Below, one piece after another: positions 17,300-25,665 of a stretch of DNA of 37,668 nucleotides. Both the position numbers and the translations under genes were made by a program. Each line of letters begins with the position of its first letter. Positions within the stretch are counted from its first letter, which is position 1. Below the pieces are notes generated by a model that worked only from the letters and a program-made list of their open reading frames with translations, made no database searches and had not been told where the DNA came from. Where the stretch lies: assembly GCA_027355945.1 (NCBI GenBank), contig DAIEHA010000009.1:1-37668 (forward strand), in the 5' to 3' direction. This stretch comes from Candidatus Parcubacteria bacterium (GTDB lineage Bacteria; Patescibacteriota; Minisyncoccia; UBA6257; 2-01-FULL-56-20).

Positions 17300-18055
17300 A
17301 TGGCCCAGCCATATCTTTCCGTAGTAATTCCCGCCTATAACGAGGAGGCTCGCATCGCCCAGACGCTTGTGACGATGGACAGGCATCTTTCGGGCGCGGA
17401 ATATTCCTATGAGATCATCGTCGCGGATAACGGTTCCACCGATGGAACCGCCGCCATCGTCCGCAACATGGAAAAGATCGTGAAGAACCTCCGCCTCATC
17501 GATGGGGGCCGTGGCGGCAAGGGCGTTGCAGTCCGCAATGGCATGCTCCAGGCAGCCGGACACGTGCGCCTTTTTGCGGACGCGGATAATTCAACGCCCC
17601 TTGAGCAGTTCGACGCCATGATCCCGTATTTCAAAGAAGGATATTCCGTCGTGATCGGGTCCCGGGCGGTCCGCGGAGCGTTCCTCGACCCTCCCGAACC
17701 GCGTTTCCGAAGGATCGCCGGAAAAGGATTGAACCTCCTGGTCCAGATGCTCGTGTTGCCCGGAGTGCGGGACAGCCAGTGCGGATTCAAGGCGTTCACG
17801 GAGGATGCTGCGGTTGCCGTATTCGAGGAATCAAGGATCCCGGGATGGGCCTTTGACGTCGAAATTCTCGCGCTTGCCAAACGGAAGGGGTATCGCATCA
17901 AGGAAATGCCCGTCCGCTGGGTGAACGATCCCCGTTCCCATGTGCGGTTTGCGGCAGGGTTCCATTTCCTTGCCGAGCTCTTGAAAATACGGCTGGATTT
18001 CTGGCGCGGGTCCTATGGCCCTTCCGGACTGGACAAAGGCCCGCATTCGCATTAA
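17300..18055 (+). CDS. GT2 glycosyltransferase (dolichyl-/polyprenyl-phosphate hexose synthase-like)
   Basis: LSVVIPAYNEEARIAQTL, ADNGSTDGT, LFADADNSTPLEQ, DSQCGFKAFT. Confidence 0.92.
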   Translation: MAQPYLSVVIPAYNEEARIAQTLVTMDRHLSGAEYSYEIIVADNGSTDGTAAIVRNMEKIVKNLRLIDGGRGGKGVAVRNGMLQAAGHVRLFADADNSTPLEQFDAMIPYFKEGYSVVIGSRAVRGAFLDPPEPRFRRIAGKGLNLLVQMLVLPGVRDSQCGFKAFTEDAAVAVFEESRIPGWAFDVEILALAKRKGYRIKEMPVRWVNDPRSHVRFAAGFHFLAELLKIRLDFWRGSYGPSGLDKGPHSH

Positions 18056-18077
18056 AATGAAGCCCAATAGCATCCAA

Positions 18078-18105
18078 AAGCCGCTTCATATTTCGTAAGC
18101 GGCTT
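18078..18105. terminator. Hairpin downstream of the GT2 gene (weak terminator)
   Basis: AAGCCGCTT-N10-AAGCGGCTT; only a short T-run, better on - strand. Confidence 0.4.
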
Positions 18106-18157
18106 CGCTATAAATAATAACGACCCCATCGTCGAACCAATCATATATACCCCTTCT

Positions 18158-18619
18158 ATGGGAAAGGAATATCTCACCAAAGAGAGGCTGGAAGAGTTCA
18201 AACATGAGCTCGAATCCCTCAAAAATGAAAAGCGGAACGAAGTTGCGCAGCGTTTGAAGCAAGCGAAAGAGTACGGGGATCTTTCTGAGAACTCGGAGTA
18301 TGCGGAGGCTCGCGAGGAGCAGGCGAATGTGGAGAACCGCATTTTCGAGCTCGAAGATCTTCTGAAGAATGCCGTGACGATCGAAAAGCCCTCCAATCAT
18401 GCGGATACCGTGCAAGTAGGTTCCACTGTCACCATCAAGAAAGGCGGTAAGGTTTCCACGTATACCATCGTCGGTATGTATGAGGCCAAACCGGAGGAGG
18501 GAAGGATCTCCGATGATTCGCCCCTCGGAAAGGCCTTCATGCACCGCAAAGCGGGAGAGGTGATCGATGTGGCGACCCCTGCAGGTACTGCGAAGTACGA
18601 GATCACGAAGGTGGAATAA
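18158..18619 (+). CDS. greA: Transcription elongation factor GreA
   Basis: YLTKERLEEFKHELESLK...AKEYGDLSENSEYAEAREEQ..., SPLGKAFMHRKAGEVI. Confidence 0.97.
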   Translation: MGKEYLTKERLEEFKHELESLKNEKRNEVAQRLKQAKEYGDLSENSEYAEAREEQANVENRIFELEDLLKNAVTIEKPSNHADTVQVGSTVTIKKGGKVSTYTIVGMYEAKPEEGRISDDSPLGKAFMHRKAGEVIDVATPAGTAKYEITKVE

Positions 18620-18646
18620 GGGACGGAGCGGCGGTACAATAAGTCC

Positions 18647-20242
18647 ATGCTGGAAGACATCATCCGCGAACGCCGCAAGAAGATGGACCTTCTCAAAGAG
18701 AAGGGTATCGATCCATATCCTGCCCGCATCATGCGGACCGGGGATATGCTGGATGCACTCGATGCATTCGAGCGTCTTGCCGCCGAGCACACGGAGATCT
18801 CCCTCGCCGGACGCGTGAGGAGCCTCCGGGACCAGGGGAAGATCATCTTCGCCGACCTTGAGGATGAGACAGGGAAGATCCAGGCGGTGCTCCGGGAGGA
18901 TATGCTGCCAGACCTCGCATTCTGGCGGTCGGTGATCGATACGGGCGATTTTCTTTCCGTGACGGGAACCCTTTTTCTTACGAAGCGCGGCGAGAAGAGC
19001 ATTGAAGCGCATACGCTTCAGTTCGCCGGAAAGACCCTTAAGCCCCTTCCTGACAAATGGGACGGCATCCAGGACGTGGAACTTCGCCTTCGAGAACGTT
19101 ATGTCGATCTGCTTGCGCACCCGGACGTGCGGGAGATGTTCGTGCGGAAAAGTCTTTTTTGGGCGAGCGTGCGGGAGTTCCTTGAGAACGAAGGTTTCCT
19201 CGAAGTGGAAACGAGCGTTCTTGAACCGGAGGCGGGAGGTGCCGAAGCGGAGCCCTTCAAGACCCATCATAACGCCCTCGATACCGATTTCTATCTTCGC
19301 ATCGCCCTTGAACTGCAGCTCAAAAAGCTCGTGGTAGGGGGCTTTGACAAGGTTTTCGAGATCGGACGCGTGTTCCGCAACGAAGGCATCGACAGGGAGC
19401 ATCTCCAGGACTTCACGTTCATGGAGTGCTATTGGGCGTATCATGATTACCGCGATCTCATGAAGATGCTTCAACGCATGTTCCGCTTCGTCATCGAACA
19501 TACGATGGGCACCCTTTCCACGCACTGGCACGGCCACGAGATCGACTGGAGCGGGGAATGGCCCGAGGTGGATTACGTCTCCGAATTCACCAAGGTGAAT
19601 GGATTGAATCCCATCAAGGCCACGCGGGACGAACTTTTCATGAAAGCAAAGTCCCTTGGGCTCGCACCCGAGGGATCCCTTGAGAAGGGGAGGCTTATCG
19701 ACCTTATTTACAAAAAGACCGTGCGTCCCACCCTCGTGCAGCCCTGTTTCCTCACGGGAACCCCCATCATCGTCTCGCCGCTTGCAAAGGCCTCTCCGGA
19801 GAACCCTGATATCGCCGAGCGATTCCAGATCGTGGCATGCGGCACCGAGCTTGGAAATGGATTTTCCGAGCTTAATGATCCCGATGAACAGCGGCGGCGT
19901 TTCGAGGCTCAAATGGCCCTTCGCGCGAAAGGCGACAATGAGGCGATGCTTCTTGATGAGGACTTTTTGAACGCCCTTTCCCATGGACTTCCTCCCACCG
20001 CAGGCTTCGGCATGTCGGAGCGCGTGTTCGCGGTGCTCGTGGACCGTCCGATCAGGGAGACGGTGTTCTTCCCCCTCATGCGCCGCATGAAGGAGGATGT
20101 GCAGGACCATAAAGAGCCTTCCCCCGTCGAAGGGGGCGACCCCAAAGGAAAGTCCGAGCGAACCTCGGAAAGGAGCTCATCGGCAGCGAACGCCGCAGGT
20201 GCCAAAAAAACCCCGGTGAAGCGGGGAAGAAAGGAGGATTGA
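18647..20242 (+). CDS. lysS: Lysyl-tRNA synthetase, class II
   Basis: GRVRSLRDQGKIIFADLEDETGKIQ, RYVDLLAHP, FLEVETSVLEPEAGGAEAEPF, GFGMSERVFAVLVDRPIRETVFFPLMR; low-complexity C-terminal tail. Confidence 0.94.
   Translation: MLEDIIRERRKKMDLLKEKGIDPYPARIMRTGDMLDALDAFERLAAEHTEISLAGRVRSLRDQGKIIFADLEDETGKIQAVLREDMLPDLAFWRSVIDTGDFLSVTGTLFLTKRGEKSIEAHTLQFAGKTLKPLPDKWDGIQDVELRLRERYVDLLAHPDVREMFVRKSLFWASVREFLENEGFLEVETSVLEPEAGGAEAEPFKTHHNALDTDFYLRIALELQLKKLVVGGFDKVFEIGRVFRNEGIDREHLQDFTFMECYWAYHDYRDLMKMLQRMFRFVIEHTMGTLSTHWHGHEIDWSGEWPEVDYVSEFTKVNGLNPIKATRDELFMKAKSLGLAPEGSLEKGRLIDLIYKKTVRPTLVQPCFLTGTPIIVSPLAKASPENPDIAERFQIVACGTELGNGFSELNDPDEQRRRFEAQMALRAKGDNEAMLLDEDFLNALSHGLPPTAGFGMSERVFAVLVDRPIRETVFFPLMRRMKEDVQDHKEPSPVEGGDPKGKSERTSERSSSAANAAGAKKTPVKRGRKED
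20204..20226 (-). terminator. Intrinsic terminator on - strand embedded in the lysS 3' end
   Basis: - strand: CCCCG-CTTCAC-CGGGG-TTTTTTT. Confidence 0.5.
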
Positions 20243-20243
20243 T

Positions 20244-20660
20244 ATGAAACGCGTGATGGTATTCGGCGTGTTCGACGGCGTCCACGAGGGGCATCGCGCG
20301 CTTTTCCGGCAGGCGAAGGAGCACGGAGATCGTCTCATCGTCGCAGTGGCGCAGGACGCGGTCGTCAAAGGGCTCAAGGGATCCGCGCCGGCACATTCCC
20401 TCGAGGAACGCATGGCGCTTGTGCAGGCGGAGCCGATCGTCGATGAGGCGATTCCCGGTGACGAGGCACTCGGTACCTACGGGGTCATCAAGGCTCATGC
20501 GCCGGACGTCGTCGTGCTCGGATACGACCAGCGGACCCTTGCTGCCGATCTTTTCATAAAACGCGCCGCGCTCGGACTTTCATGCGACGTGTTCATCGCT
20601 ACGGCCCATGAGCCGGACAAGTATCATAACAGTATCCTCAACGATCGGGATCCGCGGTGA
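20244..20660 (+). CDS. Cytidylyltransferase-like nucleotidyltransferase
   Basis: VFGVFDGVHEGHRALFRQAKEHGD (HxGH motif), GYDQRT. Confidence 0.88.
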   Translation: MKRVMVFGVFDGVHEGHRALFRQAKEHGDRLIVAVAQDAVVKGLKGSAPAHSLEERMALVQAEPIVDEAIPGDEALGTYGVIKAHAPDVVVLGYDQRTLAADLFIKRAALGLSCDVFIATAHEPDKYHNSILNDRDPR

Positions 20661-23600
20661 TCATTCGATCCGTTTCGCATTCTCGCAGAGAAGCTTGGTT
20701 TCTCCGTCCCGATGGGACATGTGGCCGTCCACGATCACACACGCATTGTCGGCCCATGCCTGCGATGTCTTTTCGAGCACGCTATTGAACACGACGACCT
20801 CGATCGATGACCCCGCAGCATCCTCAAGCGTCGCAAATATCATCGGTTGCCCGCTTTTCGTCGTTATCTTCTTCATTTTCGCCACAAGACCGGAGGTGCG
20901 CACGGTCTTTTTCTCGTCCGTGGTGGAGGCTATCTCGGCGATAGGACGGCACTTATAACGTTCAAGCGTCTCCTTGTGGGCGTTCAAAGGATGATCGGAG
21001 ATGAAAAATCCTATGAGCTCCTTTTCCCATACGAGCTTCTCGCCGCGGCTTGCAGGTTCAACGGGCTTCATTTTGAGCGTGAGGGTGGGGGCTTGGAATC
21101 CAAAAAGGGAGTTTGCCGCATCCGCCCCGCTCTTCCGCATCATACCTGTGAACTTGATGATTTCCTCCATATTCTCGAGCGCCTGTTTGCGTTCCACGGC
21201 GAGGGAATCGAACGCCCCGCTTTTGATGAGGCTTTCGAGCGATTTCTTATTGAGATCCTTATGCTGGACACGGCTCAAAAAATCCTCAAACGATCTGAAG
21301 GACCCGTTGCGCGTACGCTCTTCGATGATGATGCGGGTGATCTCGCTGCCCACATTCTTTATCGCACGCAGTCCGAAGCGGATCTTTTCCCCTTCCGGAG
21401 TGAAGTTCACGAAGCTCATGTTCACATCGGGTGCGAGGATCGAGACGCCCGATTGCCGCGCCTCCTGGATGAGGAACGATATCCGTTCGATGTCGTTCAT
21501 CTCCGAATTGAGGAGCGCCGCCATGAATTCCTCGGGATAGTGCGCGGAGAGATATGCGGTGCGGTAGCTCGTCATGGCATAAGAGGCCGCGTGGGATTTG
21601 TTGAATCCATAGCGTGCGAAGGGAGGGAAGAGCTCCCAGATCTCCTTCGCCGTCCTTTCCGGGATCCCGTTCGCGATCATGCCTTTCACGAGCGTCACCT
21701 CCTGCTCGTCGAGGAGGGATTTTATCTTCTTACCGATGGCTTTCCGGAGCGTATCCGCCTCCGCGAGCGAATAGCCCGCAAGGTCGCGCGCGATCTGCAT
21801 CATCTGTTCCTGATACACGCCGATGCCATACGTGTTCTCGAGGATCGGTTTGAGCTTGGGATGGAGGTAGGCGATGCGTTCCTCGCCGCGTTTGCGCTTG
21901 ATGAATGAGGGGAGGAGGTCCATCGGTCCCGGACGATAGAGAGCCACCATGGCGATGATGTCCTCGAACACGGTCGGTTTGAGGTCTTTCAGATAGCGTC
22001 GCATCCCCGACGATTCGAGCTGAAAGACGCCCGTCGTATCGCCCCGCTGGAGAAGCGCGAAGGTCTTTTCGTCATCAAGCGGAAGTTTGGACATGTCGAT
22101 CGTCTCACCCCGTACCTCCCGCACGAGACGCACCGCTTCTTCGATGACGGTGAGGTTGCGAAGCCCAAGGAAGTCGATCTTGAGGAGGCCTATGTCCTCC
22201 ACGGCATGGCCCTCGAACTGGGTGATGATGGTGTCCTTTTCCTGAGGCGCGAACTGTACGGGGACCCGCTCAACGAGAGGCTCTTTCGCGATCACGGTGC
22301 CGCAGGCATGGACCGAGGCATGGCGACAGACGCCCTCGAGATGGCGCGCGGTGTCGATGAGCCTCTTCGCCTCCGTATTCGTGTCGTAGAGCTGCCGGAG
22401 CTCCTGCACGTTCTTGAGGCATTGATCAAGCCATCCTTCCTTCATGCCCTGGGTGGGATTGAAGGGGATGAGCTTTGCGATCTGGTCGCAGAACGTATAG
22501 GAATAGCCCATTGCGCGGCCGGCATCGCGGATCGCGGCGCGTGCAGCCATGGTTCCGAACGTGATGATACGGGCCACATGGTCCTCCCCGTATTTCTCGC
22601 GGGCGTAGGCGAGCACCTCGCCGCGGCGGGCGTCGGAAAAGTCGATGTCGATATCCGGCATCGAAATGCGTTCCGGGTTAAGGAAACGTTCGAAGAGGAG
22701 TCCGTATGCAAGGGGATTGATGTCCGTGATGTCGAGCACGTAGGACACGAGCGAACCCGCAGCCGAGCCGCGTCCTGGTCCCACGGCGATGCCGTGCTGC
22801 TTTGCCCACCAGATGAGGTCCTGGACGATGAGGAAATAGTCCGCGAACCCTGTCTTTTCGATGACGCCGATCTCATATTCAAGCCGTTCCCGCACCTCTT
22901 TCGCATGCGCGCCGTCCGCCATCGTTTCAGCGGGGAATTTGTTCGGGAGGCGTTCCTCGACGAGTTCGCGCAGATATTGGTTCGCGCTCTTGCCTTCGGG
23001 TTTGGGGAAATCGGGAAGGAGCGTTTTCCCGAGCTCCATCGTCACGTTGCAGCGATCGGCGATTTCCGCGGTGCGAGCGACCGCTTCGGCGCCGCCGGGG
23101 ATCGCGGAGAATTTTCGGAGCATATCCTCTGCGGAAAGGATCGAGAAGTCATCCGATTTCATGGTCATGCGATCGCTGTCGGAAAGCGTGTTGCCCGTTT
23201 GGACCGCAAGCAGTACATCGTGGTATTCCGCATCCTCGGAATGGGTATAGTGGCTGTCCTGCGTCGCCACGAGAGGGATGCCCGTGTCTTCCGAAAGCCG
23301 TACGAGAAGGGGTTCGATCCTTTCCGAATCCGGAATACCCAGATGCTTCTGTATCTCGAGGAAATAGTACCCCTTGCCGAAGATATCCTGGTATTCGAGT
23401 GCGCATTTCTTCGCATCATCGTAGCGCCCCGAAAGGAGATGCTGTGCCACTTCGCCGCCAAGGCACGCTGAGAGCGCGATAAGGCCTTCGTGGTGCTCGC
23501 GGAGGAGGTCCTTATCCATCCTCGGTTTGTAGTAATAGCCCTCAAGGTGTGCCTTCGAGACCAGCTTGATGAGATTCTTCCATCCCGTGTCATTTTCGGC

Positions 23601-23879
23601 GAGAAGGATGAGGTGGTGATATCGCTCGCCCGATTCCTTCGCAAATCGGTCCCGCGGTGCGATATATGCCTCTACGCCGAGGATGGGCTTGATGCCGGCC
23701 TTCTTCGCCGCTTTATAGAACTCCACGGCGCCATATAGGACCCCGTGATCGGTGAGTGCGATCTGATCGACCCCTATCTCTTTGGCGCGCTTCACGAGCT
23801 CATCTATTTTTGTGAGTCCGTCGAGCAGCGAATAGTGCGAATGAATATGAAGGTGAGTGAAGCGGGGAGTGGTAGGCAT
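20661..23879 (-). CDS. dnaE: DNA polymerase III alpha subunit (start set to internal ATG 23879)
   Basis: FTHLHIHSHYSLLDG PHP domain, LTDHGVLYG, GPGRGSAAGSLVSY, PDIDIDFSDARR, ACGTVI; -10 TATAAT at 23893-23898 (-). Confidence 0.97.
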   Translation of the reverse strand: MPTTPRFTHLHIHSHYSLLDGLTKIDELVKRAKEIGVDQIALTDHGVLYGAVEFYKAAKKAGIKPILGVEAYIAPRDRFAKESGERYHHLILLAENDTGWKNLIKLVSKAHLEGYYYKPRMDKDLLREHHEGLIALSACLGGEVAQHLLSGRYDDAKKCALEYQDIFGKGYYFLEIQKHLGIPDSERIEPLLVRLSEDTGIPLVATQDSHYTHSEDAEYHDVLLAVQTGNTLSDSDRMTMKSDDFSILSAEDMLRKFSAIPGGAEAVARTAEIADRCNVTMELGKTLLPDFPKPEGKSANQYLRELVEERLPNKFPAETMADGAHAKEVRERLEYEIGVIEKTGFADYFLIVQDLIWWAKQHGIAVGPGRGSAAGSLVSYVLDITDINPLAYGLLFERFLNPERISMPDIDIDFSDARRGEVLAYAREKYGEDHVARIITFGTMAARAAIRDAGRAMGYSYTFCDQIAKLIPFNPTQGMKEGWLDQCLKNVQELRQLYDTNTEAKRLIDTARHLEGVCRHASVHACGTVIAKEPLVERVPVQFAPQEKDTIITQFEGHAVEDIGLLKIDFLGLRNLTVIEEAVRLVREVRGETIDMSKLPLDDEKTFALLQRGDTTGVFQLESSGMRRYLKDLKPTVFEDIIAMVALYRPGPMDLLPSFIKRKRGEERIAYLHPKLKPILENTYGIGVYQEQMMQIARDLAGYSLAEADTLRKAIGKKIKSLLDEQEVTLVKGMIANGIPERTAKEIWELFPPFARYGFNKSHAASYAMTSYRTAYLSAHYPEEFMAALLNSEMNDIERISFLIQEARQSGVSILAPDVNMSFVNFTPEGEKIRFGLRAIKNVGSEITRIIIEERTRNGSFRSFEDFLSRVQHKDLNKKSLESLIKSGAFDSLAVERKQALENMEEIIKFTGMMRKSGADAANSLFGFQAPTLTLKMKPVEPASRGEKLVWEKELIGFFISDHPLNAHKETLERYKCRPIAEIASTTDEKKTVRTSGLVAKMKKITTKSGQPMIFATLEDAAGSSIEVVVFNSVLEKTSQAWADNACVIVDGHMSHRDGETKLLCENAKRIE

Positions 23880-23983
23880 GGATGTTGCCCTCATTATAAT
23901 GGAGGATCGGCGGGGAATACAGCAGGGCATCTATCCGCTTGTTTTCCCTCGCCGGCTTCTCTAATATATTCATGAAGATCATC

Positions 23984-24056
23984 GCCACCTTAGCTCAGCT
24001 GGCAGAGCAACGCTTTTGTAAAGCGAAGGTCCCCGGTTCGATCCCGGGAGGTGGCT
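23984..24056 (+). tRNA. tRNA-Thr(TGT)
   Basis: Acceptor GCCACCT/AGGTGGC; anticodon loop TTTGTAA; T-loop TTCGATC; CCA not encoded. Confidence 0.96.
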
Positions 24057-24057
24057 C

Positions 24058-24477
24058 ATGAAAGAAACAATGCTTCAGGTCGGGGTAAAGGTCTTCCTCA
24101 GGAACCCCGACGGGAAATACCTGCTTCTCCGGCGCTCGCGGGAAAAATATCCGGATATTGACGGCGAATGGGATATCGTCGGTGGGCGGATCGTTCCGGG
24201 GTCGCCCCTTATGGACAATCTTCGCCGCGAAGTGAAGGAGGAGACCGGGCTCGAGATGACGTCGGAACCGTTGCTCATTGCCGCCCAGGACATCATTCGG
24301 AGTGCGGACCGGCACGTGGTGCGCCTTTCCTATGTCGGTACCGCCGAGGGGGAACCGATACTGGATGAACGTGAGAATGTGGAATATCGCTGGATATCCC
24401 TGGAAGAATTGAAAACGCTGGATAATCTGGACGTGTATGTGAAGGCTATCCTCGACAAAGGACCCCTCCGCGAATGA
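24058..24477 (+). CDS. NUDIX hydrolase
   Basis: GGRIVPGSPLMDNLRREVKEETGLEMTSEP Nudix box. Confidence 0.95.
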   Translation: MKETMLQVGVKVFLRNPDGKYLLLRRSREKYPDIDGEWDIVGGRIVPGSPLMDNLRREVKEETGLEMTSEPLLIAAQDIIRSADRHVVRLSYVGTAEGEPILDERENVEYRWISLEELKTLDNLDVYVKAILDKGPLRE

Positions 24478-24525
24478 TATGGTGGACTTTTATAGGAATT
24501 TCCTTACAATAAAGCCTTGATGGTC

Positions 24526-24598
24526 GCCGTTGTAGCTCAGCTGGTAGAGCAACTCCATGGTAAGGAGTAGGTCGCCGGTTCAATTCCGGCCAACGGCT
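24526..24598 (+). tRNA. tRNA-Thr(GGT)
   Basis: Acceptor GCCGTTG/CAACGGC; anticodon loop ATGGTAA; T-loop TTCAATT. Confidence 0.96.
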
Positions 24599-24659
24599 CA
24601 ATAGAAAGCGCGGCTCGCAAGGGTTGCCTTTTTAGAGAAGGCATAGTAAAATAGTCCCC

Positions 24660-24839
24660 ATGGCAAAAGTAAAGCGTTCCGACAGGCTTATCACCCTTCG
24701 CTGCTCCGTGTGCAAACGGCGGAATTATTATACGAATAAGAACAAGAAGCAGGTGGAACGGAAGATCGAATATCAGAAGTTCTGCAACTGGTGCCGCGTA
24801 AAGACGCTTCACAAAGAGGGGAGGATCAGCGGGAAATAA
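24660..24839 (+). CDS. rpmG: 50S ribosomal protein bL33 (59 aa, missing from the ORF track)
   Basis: MAKVKRSDRLITLRCSVCKRRNYYTNKNKKQVERKIEYQKFCNWCRVKTLHKEGRISGK; promoter TTGCCT-17-TAAAAT, 7 nt before ATG. Confidence 0.93.
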   Translation: MAKVKRSDRLITLRCSVCKRRNYYTNKNKKQVERKIEYQKFCNWCRVKTLHKEGRISGK

Positions 24840-24861
24840 AATGCGCCCCTCGGCGCATTTT
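24838..24861 (+). terminator. Intrinsic terminator overlapping the rpmG stop codon
   Basis: AAAATGCGCC-CCTC-GGCGCATTTT. Confidence 0.8.
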
Positions 24862-24898
24862 AAATTCCAGGAATTGCGAGTAGAATGGAAAAGTCCGA

Positions 24899-24969
24899 GG
24901 GGGCATCGTTCAGAGGCAGGACGGCGGTCTCCAAAACCGCTAACGTAGGTTCGATTCCTACTGCCCCCG
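24899..24969 (+). tRNA. tRNA-Trp(CCA)
   Basis: Acceptor GGGGGCA/TGCCCCC; anticodon loop CTCCAAA; T-arm GTAGG-TTCGATT-CCTAC. Confidence 0.95.
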
Positions 24970-24974
24970 CAAAA

Positions 24975-25550
24975 ATGGATCTAAAAATAATCTTCGCAGG
25001 CATTTCCTCGATCGTGGGAATTACATGCTTTATTCCCTACATACGTGATATTTTTCGTAATACAACAAAGCCACATATTTACACATGGTTTATTTGGGCG
25101 ATGCTGCAAGCTATTGTCGCTGCGGCAATGTGGAGCAGCGGCGCAGGCGTGGCAATCGCCTCATCGCTAATTGGCGCCGTGTTGTGTGGCTTCATCTTTG
25201 TACTTTCGTTTAAATACGGAACAAAAAATATAACTCGGTTTGACACACTCTGTCTTTTTGGTGCATTAATCGCTCTTATCGCATATCTCCTTTTCCGTAA
25301 CCCATTGCTCTCTGTTATTGCGGCGGCACTGACCGATTTTATCGGCACGATGCCGACAGTGAGGAAGGCGTACAAAGAACATCAGACCGAAACCGCCTCC
25401 ACGCATATCTTGAGTGGTGTCTCCAGCGCATTTGCCCTCGCGGCAATTGCAAATTTTACGTTTACGACCTCGCTTTATCTTTTTGCAGTTACAATTTTAG
25501 ATACCTCTTGCGGTATTCTTGTTTGGATTCGTCAAAAAATGCATCAATAG
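24975..25550 (+). CDS. Multi-TM integral membrane protein, unknown function (start at internal ATG 24975)
   Basis: 191 aa hydrophobic protein with several TM helices; the ORF track start lies upstream of the tRNA. Confidence 0.75.
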   Translation: MDLKIIFAGISSIVGITCFIPYIRDIFRNTTKPHIYTWFIWAMLQAIVAAAMWSSGAGVAIASSLIGAVLCGFIFVLSFKYGTKNITRFDTLCLFGALIALIAYLLFRNPLLSVIAAALTDFIGTMPTVRKAYKEHQTETASTHILSGVSSAFALAAIANFTFTTSLYLFAVTILDTSCGILVWIRQKMHQ

Positions 25551-25577
25551 AAAATGTTTCGCTTGGGCGAATATTTT
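25551..25577 (+). terminator. Probable intrinsic terminator
   Basis: AAAATGTTTCGC-TTGG-GCGAATATTTT imperfect stem. Confidence 0.5.
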
Positions 25578-25653
25578 GAAAAATAAGTCCCAACGTCCTT
25601 TAGAAGCCCCCGCAGCGCGAGAGATCCTTTTGGGCAAATAGAGGTCGCAATAG

Positions 25654-25659
25654 TATAAT
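25654..25659 (+). promoter_or_regulatory. -10 TATAAT, 6 nt before ATG 25666
   Basis: TTGGGC (25630-25635) - 18 nt - TATAAT. Confidence 0.6.
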
Positions 25660-25665
25660 CACGAT

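Noticed and set aside
18086-20110. 674-aa - strand ORF
   Set aside because: Antisense to greA and lysS, His/Leu/Arg-rich shadow translation; GC-rich shadow ORF.
20231-20246. AAGGAGG-ATTGAT-ATG as a true SD for the cytidylyltransferase-like gene
   Set aside because: The bases encode the lysS C-terminal K-E-D-stop, so coding constraint explains them; one such hit is expected by chance.
22206-23471. 421-aa + strand ORF (and 20847-21908)
   Set aside because: Antisense to dnaE with no recognisable domain; shadow ORFs.
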